A stretch of 6,228 nt of DNA from Thiotrichales bacterium (GCA_024763135.1 JANTGD010000222.1:1-6228); one strand, 5' to 3'. Numbered from the stretch's first letter, positions 1 to 5,754 are shown. The notes: generated by a model not told the origin, from the sequence alone. Program-made: numbers and translations.

Positions 1-157
1 TCACCATAGGACCACTATGATTCATAAAAACAAAACCACATCTAACCCCTTGATGACTCACTGATACAGACAGTTTGGGCTTGGCGGTGTACTAGCTCTG
101 CATTAACAAGGTCGTTGGCAGTTGTGAATTCACATTTTCGCTTTGATCTGGCGCATT

Positions 158-1297
158 TCAGGGATTAGCTGAGTCGTTTTGATGACGCGTTAATGCCTCC
201 GCTGCAGGCACATAGGTGTAGCCTAACGCCTGTGCGACGGGCTCACAGGTGACTTGATGATGGTGAATATTGAGTCCGTCCCGCAAATGCGGGTCATCGA
301 GCAAAGCCTGCAGTCCCTTATCGGCGAGCGTTAGAATATAGGGTAAAGTTGCATTAGTGAGCGCATAGGTAGAGGTGCGCGCAACTGCCCCGGGCATGTT
401 TGCAACGCAATAGTGCACCACATCCTCTACGATAAACGTCGGGTCAGCATGAGTGGTGGGGTGACTGGTCTCGAAACATCCCCCCTGATCGATCGCGACA
501 TCGACCACGACTGCGCCGCGCTTCATCTGCGTGAGCATCTGCCGGGTGACAAGTTTGGGTGTGGATGCCCCAGGCACGAGCACTGCGCCGATGACCAAAT
601 CGGCTTCAAGGACGTATTCGTCCAGAGTATTGCGGTTAGAATAGATTGTCGTCAGTCGAGGCCCAAACTGTTCGTCCAAGGTTTTGAGCCGCTCAATATT
701 ACGCTCCAGTATCACCACATTGGCGCCCAGTCCCATAGCCATACGCGCTGCATTGAGGCCGACCACACCACCGCCGATAACGACCACCTTGCCGGGCGCA
801 ACCCCGGGGACACCACCGAGTAGTGTGCCATTCCCGCCTTGCTCCAGTTCCAACGCATGCGCCCCTGCTTGTATGGACATACGGCCTGCGACTTCGCTCA
901 TGGGTGCAAGTAAAGGGAGCCCTCCATGCGCATCGGTAACGGTTTCGTAGGCAATCGCAGTACAACCAGATGCAAGCAGTAGTCGCGTCTGTTCCGGGTC
1001 GGGCGCCAAATGTAAAAAGGTAAAAATTAGTTGATCTGGGTGTAGTAAAGTGCATTCCTGGGGCTGCGGTTCTTTGACCTTCACAATCAGCTTGGCCTGT
1101 TGGAATAGCTCGGTCGGGTCCTGGCAAATGCTTGCCCCAGCAGCTTCATATAAAGCATCATCCAAACCGATCGCGTGGCCAGCGCTGGTTTCCACCAGGA
1201 CGTCGTGACCATGGGCGACCAGTTCCCGCACACCAGTGGGCGTTAAGCCAACACGAAATTCGTTATTCTTGATCTCTTTGGGTACGCCTATCAGCAT
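158..1297 (-). CDS. ald: Alanine dehydrogenase
   Basis: NAD-dependent alanine dehydrogenase, which reversibly converts L-alanine to pyruvate, ammonium and NADH in the cytoplasm. The 379-residue protein is collinear with the family (about 371 residues) from the opening MLIGVPKEIKNNE to the C-terminal LGYTYVPAAEAL. The key family residues fall at their usual numbers: substrate-binding Arg15 and Lys75 (KVKEP), catalytic His96 (FTFLHLA) and Asp270 (DVAIDQGG). The NAD-binding glycine loop GGGVVG is at 175-180, and Glu198 after the second Rossmann strand fits NAD preference. PMSEVAGRM (132-140) and VANMPGAVARTST (298-310) are also typical. The frame stays open 26 codons upstream to 1375, but the start at 1297 is chosen because family homology begins there and a GGAG lies 7 nt before it. 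It stands alone; no partner gene or regulator such as an Lrp/AldR type is in the window. No frameshift or missing residue is seen. Confidence 0.97.
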   Translation of the reverse strand: MLIGVPKEIKNNEFRVGLTPTGVRELVAHGHDVLVETSAGHAIGLDDALYEAAGASICQDPTELFQQAKLIVKVKEPQPQECTLLHPDQLIFTFLHLAPDPEQTRLLLASGCTAIAYETVTDAHGGLPLLAPMSEVAGRMSIQAGAHALELEQGGNGTLLGGVPGVAPGKVVVIGGGVVGLNAARMAMGLGANVVILERNIERLKTLDEQFGPRLTTIYSNRNTLDEYVLEADLVIGAVLVPGASTPKLVTRQMLTQMKRGAVVVDVAIDQGGCFETSHPTTHADPTFIVEDVVHYCVANMPGAVARTSTYALTNATLPYILTLADKGLQALLDDPHLRDGLNIHHHQVTCEPVAQALGYTYVPAAEALTRHQNDSANP

Positions 1298-1304
1298 CAC
1301 GTTT

Positions 1305-1308
1305 CTCC
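1305..1308 (-). promoter_or_regulatory. Ribosome-binding site that sets the ald start
   Basis: On the minus strand, GGAG lies 7 nt before the ATG at 1297. It supports this start over the upstream ATG at 1375, whose extra 26 residues do not resemble the family. Confidence 0.75.
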
Positions 1309-2083
1309 GTTCTGGTTCCGCTTTCTCAATGACAGTGCTTTGGGCGGGCGTCCGGAATAATCTTAGTGCATGCAAAGTTACTCAGGACTTCGCCGGTAGC
1401 GACTCGCCCGTTTGCAGGGACTGGGGCAAACCTGTGGTTTATTCCGACTATTGCGTTGCACCGCTCGCAATCTGCGCTTTGCACTTGGGCTACTCGCGAG
1501 GGTTTGCGGCCGCCTCTTGTATAGCGCACTCGATCCGCTGGGATGCCAATGATATCAGTCGGTAGCCATCAACTTTCTCTTTTACCAATCGTTATAAGAG
1601 TGCTCGGACGAGTATTCTACTGCTCCCCCAAAAAGGTGAACGTTTACCAATCTGTAAGATTGTATGCCGTGACTGTTACCTATGGACCGCGTTATTTTTG
1701 TACCTGTTCGGTTACATGCAGCGCGGCTCGCCTGGATCTCGGCTGAAACTGATCAGTACCGGGTCGTTACTTGCAACGCGGATTTGAAACCAATAATGCA
1801 GGCATCCAATAGCCTTCTGACGCCTTCAATAGCACGCCGATTTCGGGTTTGTCGATAACCAATGGTGAAGACAGTGCTTTCTCATCTCTGATACTCCGAC
1901 TACCATTTATTGATGGATACAGCGTAGCCTGTTGGAAATGACATACAGCGATCTAAGGATAGCAACGTTGCCGTGGCTGATTGGGAGGGGCACTGCAGGG
2001 GGACGGATAGAGAAGCGTAGGCTAATCTTGGGGCAGCTGAACTGAGGCGAATTACTCGCTATTGAACAAGCAACAGTGGGAAA

Positions 2084-2205
2084 TCAAGCCAGTTTCGGCT
2101 GTTCTGGAGTATAGCGTCCCAGTTCTTACGCAGCGCGGTCCGATAACGCGCCGTAACCTCTGGGGGCGCTCCCCTCTGATGAGGGCTGATTACGGATTGT
2201 CTTAG
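2084..2205 (+). repeat. Diverged dispersed repeat, copy 1
   Basis: About 122 bp, alignable by eye and in the same orientation with 4473-4592. Shared blocks are the CAGCGC core, CGCGCC, GTAAxCTCTGGG followed by CGCTC, CTCTG then AGGG then TTAC, and finally GGATTGxCTTAG (11 of 12 identical). Its left end, TCAAGCCA then TTC, GC and TCTG, matches the copy at 3772-3875 better. There are small indels between copies. No coding frame is conserved, so it looks like an old non-coding repeat. The boundaries are approximate. Confidence 0.5.
2163..2185 (+). other. Two overlapping, mutually exclusive small hairpins
   Basis: GGGG (2163-2166) can pair with CCCC (2171-2174) around a CGCT loop. CCCTC (2172-2176) can pair with GAGGG (2181-2185) around TGAT. 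The shared C tract means that only one can form at a time. It lies inside repeat copy 1, with no reading frame nearby, so the role is unknown. Confidence 0.3.
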
Positions 2206-2220
2206 GATTTGCGGTCAGGG

Positions 2221-2239
2221 ACCTCAGAATCTCTGAGGT
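2221..2239. promoter_or_regulatory. Perfect 8-bp dyad, possible operator or hairpin
   Basis: ACCTCAGA-ATC-TCTGAGGT is a perfect inverted repeat with a 3-nt centre. It has no T tract, so it is not a typical terminator. It could be a protein-binding site, but the nearest gene start is about 270 bp downstream, so the function is a guess. Confidence 0.35.
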
Positions 2240-2373
2240 ATCATGGCTGCGCGTGGTAAAGATCAATGCAGAGCATGTATGAGCCCCGCATAATTGAGCA
2301 ATTGACACACGAGGTACATTTTGTCATCTCGGACTAAAGGGCACTGTGGCTGTAACTCTGCCGGCACCACTTG

Positions 2374-2398
2374 CAGTTGAATTGCCAACTGTTTTTTT
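2374..2398 (+). terminator. Orphan rho-independent terminator candidate
   Basis: CAGTTG (2374-2379) pairs with CAACTG (2386-2391) around a 6-nt loop and is followed at once by seven T (2392-2398). This is the classic layout, although the stem is short and not GC-rich. No plus-strand gene ends upstream, so it would serve an unannotated transcript or be a relic. Confidence 0.45.
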
Positions 2399-2501
2399 GC
2401 GGCATTGATAAAAGTACGTTGTAAACCCCAAACCGGGACTGCGTGGTCTATCCAGCTAAGCTATGGCGTTTGTTCTATTCTAAAGTTTAAAACTGATGAT
2501 T

Positions 2502-2507
2502 GAGGAG
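2502..2507 (+). promoter_or_regulatory. Ribosome-binding site deciding the start at 2513
   Basis: GAGGAG sits 5 nt before ATG 2513. The alternative GTG at 2507 overlaps this motif and has no site of its own, so the start is ATG 2513. Confidence 0.7.
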
Positions 2508-2512
2508 TGACT

Positions 2513-2809
2513 ATGGAACTGCATGAATTGCAAGATCTAGATTTCGACGATGCGTTGAGTCTCCTGGAGGAAAGATTGGAAACGCTGCGATTACGCGTGG
2601 CCGATGCAGAAAAGCAAGCAGGTGATGATGAAGTAAAAAAACGTGCCGTGGCAGATCTTTACCAGCAGCACAGCGATGCTTTGGAAATGCTGAACCGTTA
2701 TCGAGAAATGAAAGCGCAAGAGCTCGCAGGTGAGCGGGACAATCTATTGACTGAAATGCTAGGTATTCTTGACGAAATTGGAAATAAGGTTGACCGAATG
2801 GTCAGTTAA
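2513..2809 (+). CDS. Small acidic helical coiled-coil protein, function unknown
   Basis: I do not recognise this 98-residue protein. It is rich in Glu, Asp, Leu, Lys and Arg and has no cysteine, no signal peptide and no membrane segment, so it should be a soluble cytoplasmic helical protein. Residues of about 12-75 read as one or two long amphipathic helices, with leucines spaced as in a coiled coil (SLLEERLETLRLRVADAEKQ). A short gap around AGDD precedes a second helix (VKKRAVADLYQQHSDALEML). The C-terminal part, LLTEMLGILDEIGNKVDRMV, is amphipathic too. Coding is supported by a GAGGAG ribosome-binding site 5 nt before the ATG, a clean uninterrupted frame and a protein-like composition. It converges with the cytochrome c gene and has no evident operon partner. 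An adaptor or oligomerising role is possible but only inferred from shape. Confidence 0.8.
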   Translation: MELHELQDLDFDDALSLLEERLETLRLRVADAEKQAGDDEVKKRAVADLYQQHSDALEMLNRYREMKAQELAGERDNLLTEMLGILDEIGNKVDRMVS

Positions 2810-2854
2810 GGCTCAGCGCTTTAAACGCACTGTTCGGTTGTCTTTATATGTTGT

Positions 2855-2876
2855 GTAGCCACGGCAACGTGGCTAC
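2855..2876. terminator. Strong hairpin between convergent genes, probable bidirectional terminator
   Basis: GTAGCCACG (2855-2863) pairs perfectly with CGTGGCTAC (2868-2876) around a GCAA tetraloop, giving a 9-bp GC-rich stem. It lies in the 78-bp spacer between the stops of two facing genes, where a shared terminator is expected. Neither side has a T tract, so it may instead block exonucleases or be a repeat. Confidence 0.45.
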
Positions 2877-2887
2877 GGTGTCTTGGG

Positions 2888-3406
2888 TTACTGACAGAAA
2901 CGCTGCAGTTTCAATCTATCTCGCGCAATATGTGGGTCGGCATTGCCCTCGGTTTCGGCATGCGTCACTGCAATCTTCCAGTGTGCACACGGCGGTGGGA
3001 AAGGGTATTCGTAAAGATAAGCCGCGATTTTTTCCAGTTGATCTTGAGGTAGCGCCAACGCAGGCATCAGACCTAAGGTTTTTACGGCTCGATGCATGAG
3101 TGCTTTATCTGAACTGGGTTGTTTGACGAACGCGGTAATTGCGTTAATAAACGCGTGTTTCGTGGGATACGCCTGTCGGTATTTCCGTTGAATGCCGAAC
3201 AGCGGTGGTCCTTTGGGTGGATCCAGCGTTTGTTCATGACAGGCATTACAGGTACCGATCAATCGCCCTCCAGCGATGGCGGCAGCAGTGAAATTATTCG
3301 TGTCAGTCGTCCCGGTTGCGGCCATACCAGCGCCGGCAAGGAAAAAGGTATAGCTGAGCAAAATGCAACCTAAAATAAGTTTCAGCCTGCGATGTGTGAC
3401 TTTCAT
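2888..3406 (-). CDS. Exported monohaem c-type cytochrome
   Basis: Class I-like cytochrome c, a periplasmic electron carrier. Residues 1-29 form a Sec signal peptide: basic MKVTHRRLK, a hydrophobic stretch, then an AGMA/A cleavage-like site. A single haem-binding motif CNACH is at 53-57, within GTCNACHEQ. The Pro-rich DPPKGPPLFG (62-71) follows, and Met114 in LGLMPALALP is the likely distal haem ligand before the C-terminal helix (LEKIAAYLYE). The domain ends with FPPPCAHW, then a basic-acidic tail ending RLKLQRFCQ. The extra Cys140 and Cys171 could pair, but this is inference. At 172 residues with one haem it is longer than a minimal cytochrome because of this tail. The start follows a GGAG, 11 nt upstream (rather far). 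It stands alone, so its redox partner is unknown. A MITE-like element begins 25 bp upstream of the start codon. Confidence 0.9.
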   Translation of the reverse strand: MKVTHRRLKLILGCILLSYTFFLAGAGMAATGTTDTNNFTAAAIAGGRLIGTCNACHEQTLDPPKGPPLFGIQRKYRQAYPTKHAFINAITAFVKQPSSDKALMHRAVKTLGLMPALALPQDQLEKIAAYLYEYPFPPPCAHWKIAVTHAETEGNADPHIARDRLKLQRFCQ

Positions 3407-3431
3407 GCTGGGTTCTTCTCCACTCTAAGAC

Positions 3432-3599
3432 TTAAGGAAGCTCTGATCGATTCGTAACACGGCATCTTGCGGCGCAAAATCGCCCACTTCTAAGTGGCGG
3501 ATCTTCGCAATAGCCAGCGATTACCTGCGATCCGCGCCTTGAACGGGACGATTGTTCACCACAATCTGCTCGCGCCAGAATTAATCAGAGCTTACTTAA
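3432..3599. mobile_element. MITE-like element upstream of the cytochrome c gene
   Basis: The left end TTAAGGAAGCTCTGAT (3432-3447) is matched in inverted form by ATCAGAGCTTACTTAA (3584-3599), 15 of 16 identical. Extending inward to 3453 and 3578 gives 19 of 22. The outermost TTAA (or CTTAA at 3431-3435 and 3595-3599) may be the target duplication, with ends starting GGAAGCTCTGAT. The 168-bp interior carries no transposase. It has small hairpins: CGCC(C)ACTT/AAGTGGCG at 3481-3499, GCGGATC/GATCCGC at 3497-3503 and 3529-3535, and GATTGT/ACAATC at 3550-3566. The size, inverted ends and lack of coding fit a non-autonomous derivative of an insertion sequence. The parent family is not identified; the short T/A-rich target would suit IS5-like elements. 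Confidence 0.6.
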
Positions 3600-3606
3600 A
3601 AGCCGA

Positions 3607-3647
3607 GCTTGCTGATGAGTTAGGCAGAAATTACAGCAAGCCTGCCT
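3607..3647 (+). other. Interleaved inverted repeats with pseudoknot topology
   Basis: GCTTGCTG (3607-3614) is complementary to CAGCAAGC (3634-3641). AGGCAG (3622-3627), in the loop of that stem, is complementary to CTGCCT (3642-3647), just after it. The order a-b-a'-b' is that of an H-type pseudoknot. It starts 8 bp beyond the right end of the MITE-like element. No gene follows closely, so a role is not assigned. Confidence 0.35.
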
Positions 3648-3771
3648 TAATTAGAGCTGAAATGCGATGCCGTCATTATGAAGAAAGGGTAGGTTATACC
3701 GGTATCGCGTGTTGCTTTACGGCGCCGTACAAGAGAAGGCGGGTCCCGGTCTACTTGCTACCAATACAATC

Positions 3772-3875
3772 TATAGTCAAGCCACATTCAGCGCGTCTCT
3801 GAGCGCTCAGGCACAAGCCGGTGCGATCTCTTGGATGAATGCCCAGAGACCCAAAACCTTCGGGGTGCTCTGTAT
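3772..3875 (+). repeat. Diverged dispersed repeat, copy 2
   Basis: The first 30 bases match 4473-4502 without gaps at 24 of 30 positions, centred on CATTCAGCGxGTCTCTG. After an 8-nt insertion (3802-3809), GGCACAAGxCG again matches, and the end GCTCTGTAT (3867-3875) matches 4559-4567. The copy also has internal symmetry: CATTCA/TGAATG (3785-3790, 3836-3841) and GTCTCTG/CAGAGAC (3795-3801, 3844-3850). Confidence 0.5.
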
Positions 3876-4134
3876 GAACCGGTTCCGCCGCAAGGGGCGT
3901 GCGCCTGGAATTCAGCCTCCATGCACTGGCTTATAATCTGAGTCGGGCCCTTGCCAATGGAGCCTTTACAGCGCTTGCACGTGCCTTGTATAGGCATCTG
4001 CTACGGATCAAGAGGGCATGAGATGCGGTCTGCCTCAATTTTGCGGAAGGTCCCTCCAGAGCGTCATTGGGTGGTCGCGTTACAGCAGCGCTTCAGGAAG
4101 ATTCTTTACGATGGGTTTTACAATATCTTGTGAG

Positions 4135-4163
4135 GGAAGGAAAAATCACATTTTTTCCTTTCC
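4135..4163. other. A/T-rich hairpin with purine arm and pyrimidine arm
   Basis: GGAAGGAAAAA (4135-4145) pairs with TTTTTCC then TTCC (4152-4163), with one bulged T. The T run lies inside the stem rather than after a GC stem, so it is not a standard terminator, although it could act weakly in both directions. Confidence 0.3.
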
Positions 4164-4246
4164 GCGTGACGCAAAGTCCTGGACGGATTTTTGCGACACT
4201 CTCTTTGGGGAGAGGGGGCGACGAACTCCGAAACCTGAGTTAGTAA

Positions 4247-4263
4247 GATGAACTTAGTTCATC
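4247..4263. promoter_or_regulatory. Perfect 7-bp dyad, possible operator
   Basis: GATGAAC-TTA-GTTCATC is perfectly symmetrical with a 3-nt centre, like the dyad at 2221-2239 in form but not in sequence. It is about 480 bp from the nearest gene start, so any target is unclear. Confidence 0.3.
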
Positions 4264-4472
4264 CGATTGGTGTGGTATGTCGGCTTGGTTACTGAGCTGG
4301 GTCGTTTGTAGCTGGCTGGCACGTATTCTCATGAATATTTTGTGGATAAATCCGGCAAAGTATGGCGTTTCGTATAACATGTCCGTTAGTGTGTAGCTTT
4401 ATCAATCCGTACACTTTTAGCCGCAGAGCACGCGGTATTTGGCCGGTTGCGTGAAAATTGGCTTAGACAATT

Positions 4473-4592
4473 CATAGCAACGCCTCATTCAGCGGGTCTC
4501 TGGGCACAAGGCGTACCAGCGCTGGCATAGCCGCGCCTTGATCCGTAATCTCTGGGTCGCTCTGTATAGGGTGTTACTATGGATTGACTTAG
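4473..4592 (+). repeat. Diverged dispersed repeat, copy 3
   Basis: The best-preserved copy: its left part matches 3772-3875 and its right part matches 2151-2205 (CCGTAAxCTCTGGG, CGCTC, AGGG, TTAC, GGATTGxCTTAG). It contains a hairpin, CAAGGCG (4507-4513) with CGCCTTG (4534-4540), enclosing the palindrome CCAGCGCTGG. It ends 150 bp before the DsrC-family start. It encodes nothing recognisable. Confidence 0.5.
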
Positions 4593-4641
4593 TAAATCTA
4601 ATTTCTCAGCTTATGCGTTGTCATTTGTCGACCTCGGCATG

Positions 4642-4670
4642 ATTTTCGCGCGCTCCCAAAGCGCGAAAAT
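4642..4670. promoter_or_regulatory. Perfect 10-bp hairpin upstream of the DsrC-family gene
   Basis: ATTTTCGCGC (4642-4651) and GCGCGAAAAT (4661-4670) pair perfectly around a 9-nt loop, ending 71 bp before the start codon. No T tract follows. It could be an operator, a leader structure or an end of older transcription. I found no convincing promoter hexamers to decide between these. Confidence 0.4.
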
Positions 4671-4741
4671 GTCGTGATCTTGAGCAAATTTCACGGCGGC
4701 TGGGTTGCGAAACTTAAACTAGAAAATAAAGAGGACGTAAT

Positions 4742-5041
4742 ATGTCAGTTGAGTTACCAGAACGTGATGGTGATGGTTATCTTGTCGATATGAACGATTG
4801 GACACCTGAAATAGGTAAAGCCATGGCGGAAGCCGATGGCGTAACGCTGACCGATGAAATGTGGGATCAGATACTCAAGGCCCGTGAATTTTATGAGGAG
4901 GAAATGGTTGTCCCCCCTATTCGTAAATTTGCAAAATTCCTGGGAGTGAATCAAAAAGATCTGTTCAAACAATGGAACACGGGGCCGATGAAGCCGATTA
5001 CAAAATACGGCGGACTACCTAAACCAACGGGTTGTGTATGA
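4742..5041 (+). CDS. DsrC/TusE-family sulfur-relay protein, short single-cysteine type
   Basis: A small cytoplasmic sulfur carrier of the DsrC/TusE/DsvC family, whose C-terminal arm carries sulfur on a penultimate cysteine. The 99 residues show the family marks: DGYLVDMNDW (11-20), Trp41, Tyr51, PPIRK (58-62) and the ending GLPKPTGCV with Cys98. The second cysteine of true DsrC, eleven residues earlier, is Thr87 here (ITK), the same replacement as in E. coli TusE. Between Arg61 and the C-terminal arm it is about 8 residues shorter than both E. coli TusE and Allochromatium DsrC (LGVNQKDLFKQWNTGP), so it looks like one of the divergent paralogues found in sulfur-metabolising bacteria. The start is firm: GAGGA lies 6 nt before the ATG. 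No dsrAB, dsrEFH, tusBCD or rhd gene is adjacent, so its partner cannot be told. Symbol left blank because dsrC and tusE cannot be separated by function here. Confidence 0.93.
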   Translation: MSVELPERDGDGYLVDMNDWTPEIGKAMAEADGVTLTDEMWDQILKAREFYEEEMVVPPIRKFAKFLGVNQKDLFKQWNTGPMKPITKYGGLPKPTGCV

Positions 5042-5050
5042 TCGTGTGAC

Positions 5051-5078
5051 GCCAGTCAGGAAGCCGGCCAGGACTGGC
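5051..5078. terminator. Hairpin between convergent DsrC-family and TerB-like genes
   Basis: GCCAGTC (5051-5057) pairs with GACTGGC (5072-5078) around a 14-nt loop, 10 bp after the DsrC-family stop, in the 100-bp spacer between facing genes. There is no T tract, so a terminator role rests on position alone. Confidence 0.35.
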
Positions 5079-5141
5079 AGGCAGCCTGGAGGGAGGCAGC
5101 TGTTCCGTGGTTGCGGGTACATGCGTGGACAGCTAGTTAGA

Positions 5142-5603
5142 TCATGGCTTGCGTAAAGAAGCGAGGACTTTCAACTTGGTTTGAATGAAGTCTTTGTGGG
5201 GCACATACAGCAAGTCACTGATTTTACGTAGAGTATATTCTTCGTAACGATCTAAATCACCATCCGCATAAGCGACGCGCCACAACTGTTCGAGTAGACG
5301 TCGCTTGTCTTCTGCACGATAGTGTTCGTTGATCAGGCGTGTGAACTCATGGAGCGAGGTGGCTTCCTGCGATTCTTGCTGGGCCATGGAGACGAGGGCG
5401 ATGATTTCGTCTTCCGACAGATGCAGGCTATCCTGTAACAAAGACTCGATACGTTGCAGCTCCGCTGCTTCCACGCGAAAATCAGCATTGGCGATTTCTA
5501 TCATTAAGGCTGCAGCGGCGAGACGCAGCTGATGTTCAGCGGGGAGATCCTGTTGCGATGCGCCTAAGGGTTGAGAGAAGAGCTGTTTGATCGATTTGAA
5601 CAT
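5142..5603 (-). CDS. TerB-like (COG4103) family protein
   Basis: A 153-residue all-helical soluble protein of the TerB/DjlA-N type seen in uncharacterised COG4103 proteins. Two symmetric acidic segments mark the family: ADFRVEAAEL (40-49; Asp41, Glu45, Glu48) after a hydrophobic helix (AAAALMIEIAN), and YADGDLDRYEE (112-122; Asp114, Asp116, Asp118, Glu122). In TerB such segments bind a metal, probably calcium. The ending LLYVPHKDFIQTKLKVL is typical of the family. There is no signal peptide or membrane segment, and length is normal. Start: AGGAG on the minus strand at 5610-5614, 6 nt before the ATG. It is a lone gene with no ter operon, so tellurite resistance should not be assumed; the true role of this group is unknown. 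Confidence 0.88.
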   Translation of the reverse strand: MFKSIKQLFSQPLGASQQDLPAEHQLRLAAAALMIEIANADFRVEAAELQRIESLLQDSLHLSEDEIIALVSMAQQESQEATSLHEFTRLINEHYRAEDKRRLLEQLWRVAYADGDLDRYEEYTLRKISDLLYVPHKDFIQTKLKVLASLRKP

Positions 5604-5754
5604 GTGATGCTCCTAAGTGACCGTCGACCTGAGGAATAGATCAGCACCACGGACGACTGTCTGATGGGCCCCGATTATCCCACATATCTCGCAGTGACTC
5701 TATTGGCCATCATTACTCGTATTCTGTTGAGGCGGCGCCTTAATTTATCCGCTT

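Larger units (their letters stand above)
1298..2512. other. Long gene-free interval
   Basis: About 1.2 kb between the divergent ald and the 98-residue plus-strand gene. The open frames here are short (at most about 110 codons), lack good ribosome-binding sites and resemble no family I know. What can be seen is one copy of a diverged repeat (2084-2205), adjoining small hairpins (2163-2185), a perfect dyad (2221-2239) and an orphan terminator-like hairpin (2374-2398). The 10-mer TTTACCAATC occurs twice, at 1581 and 1643. The promoters of both flanking genes must lie here, but I could not find convincing -35/-10 pairs. Confidence 0.6.
3407..4741. other. Long gene-free interval
   Basis: About 1.3 kb between the divergent cytochrome c and DsrC-family genes. 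The open frames are short, and several cross the ends of the MITE-like element or the repeat, so none is supported. The visible contents are the MITE-like element (3432-3599), an interleaved inverted repeat (3607-3647), two repeat copies (3772-3875 and 4473-4592), an A/T-rich hairpin (4135-4163), a perfect dyad (4247-4263), a DnaA-box match (4341-4349) and a hairpin before the DsrC-family gene (4642-4670). Confidence 0.6.

Noticed and set aside
1..157. Possible terminator or partial gene at the left edge
   Set aside because: Only a 5-bp repeat (CATAG/CTATG at 5-19) is visible. No ald terminator with a T tract and no open frame of useful length was found.
413..1127. Overlapping plus- and minus-strand open frames inside ald
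   Set aside because: They are shadows of a well-conserved gene in another frame and resemble no protein family.
1298..1375. N-terminal 26-residue extension of alanine dehydrogenase
   Set aside because: The frame is open, but family homology starts at MLIGVPKEIK and the ribosome-binding site fits the ATG at 1297.
1326..1746. Short frames on both strands upstream of ald
   Set aside because: No start signals and no family resemblance; rich in cysteine and arginine as random frames in GC-balanced DNA often are.
1965..2870. 14-base inverted match between 1965-1978 and 2857-2870 (ACGTTGCCGTGGCT)
   Set aside because: A single match of this length across a 6-kb window is not strongly significant, and the first site lacks the other hairpin arm.
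3494..3936. Two plus-strand frames of about 102 and 75 codons
   Set aside because: The first starts with GTG inside the MITE-like element and runs across its right end. The second overlaps repeat copy 2. Neither has a ribosome-binding site or a recognisable product.
3951..4251. Plus-strand frames of 60 and 77 codons
   Set aside because: No ribosome-binding site, composition not convincing, and the two overlap in different frames. A fragment such as LRKVPPERHWVVALQQRFRK could be a gene relic, but I cannot name a parent.
4754..4972. Minus-strand frame opposite the DsrC-family gene
   Set aside because: Antisense shadow of a clearly conserved gene.
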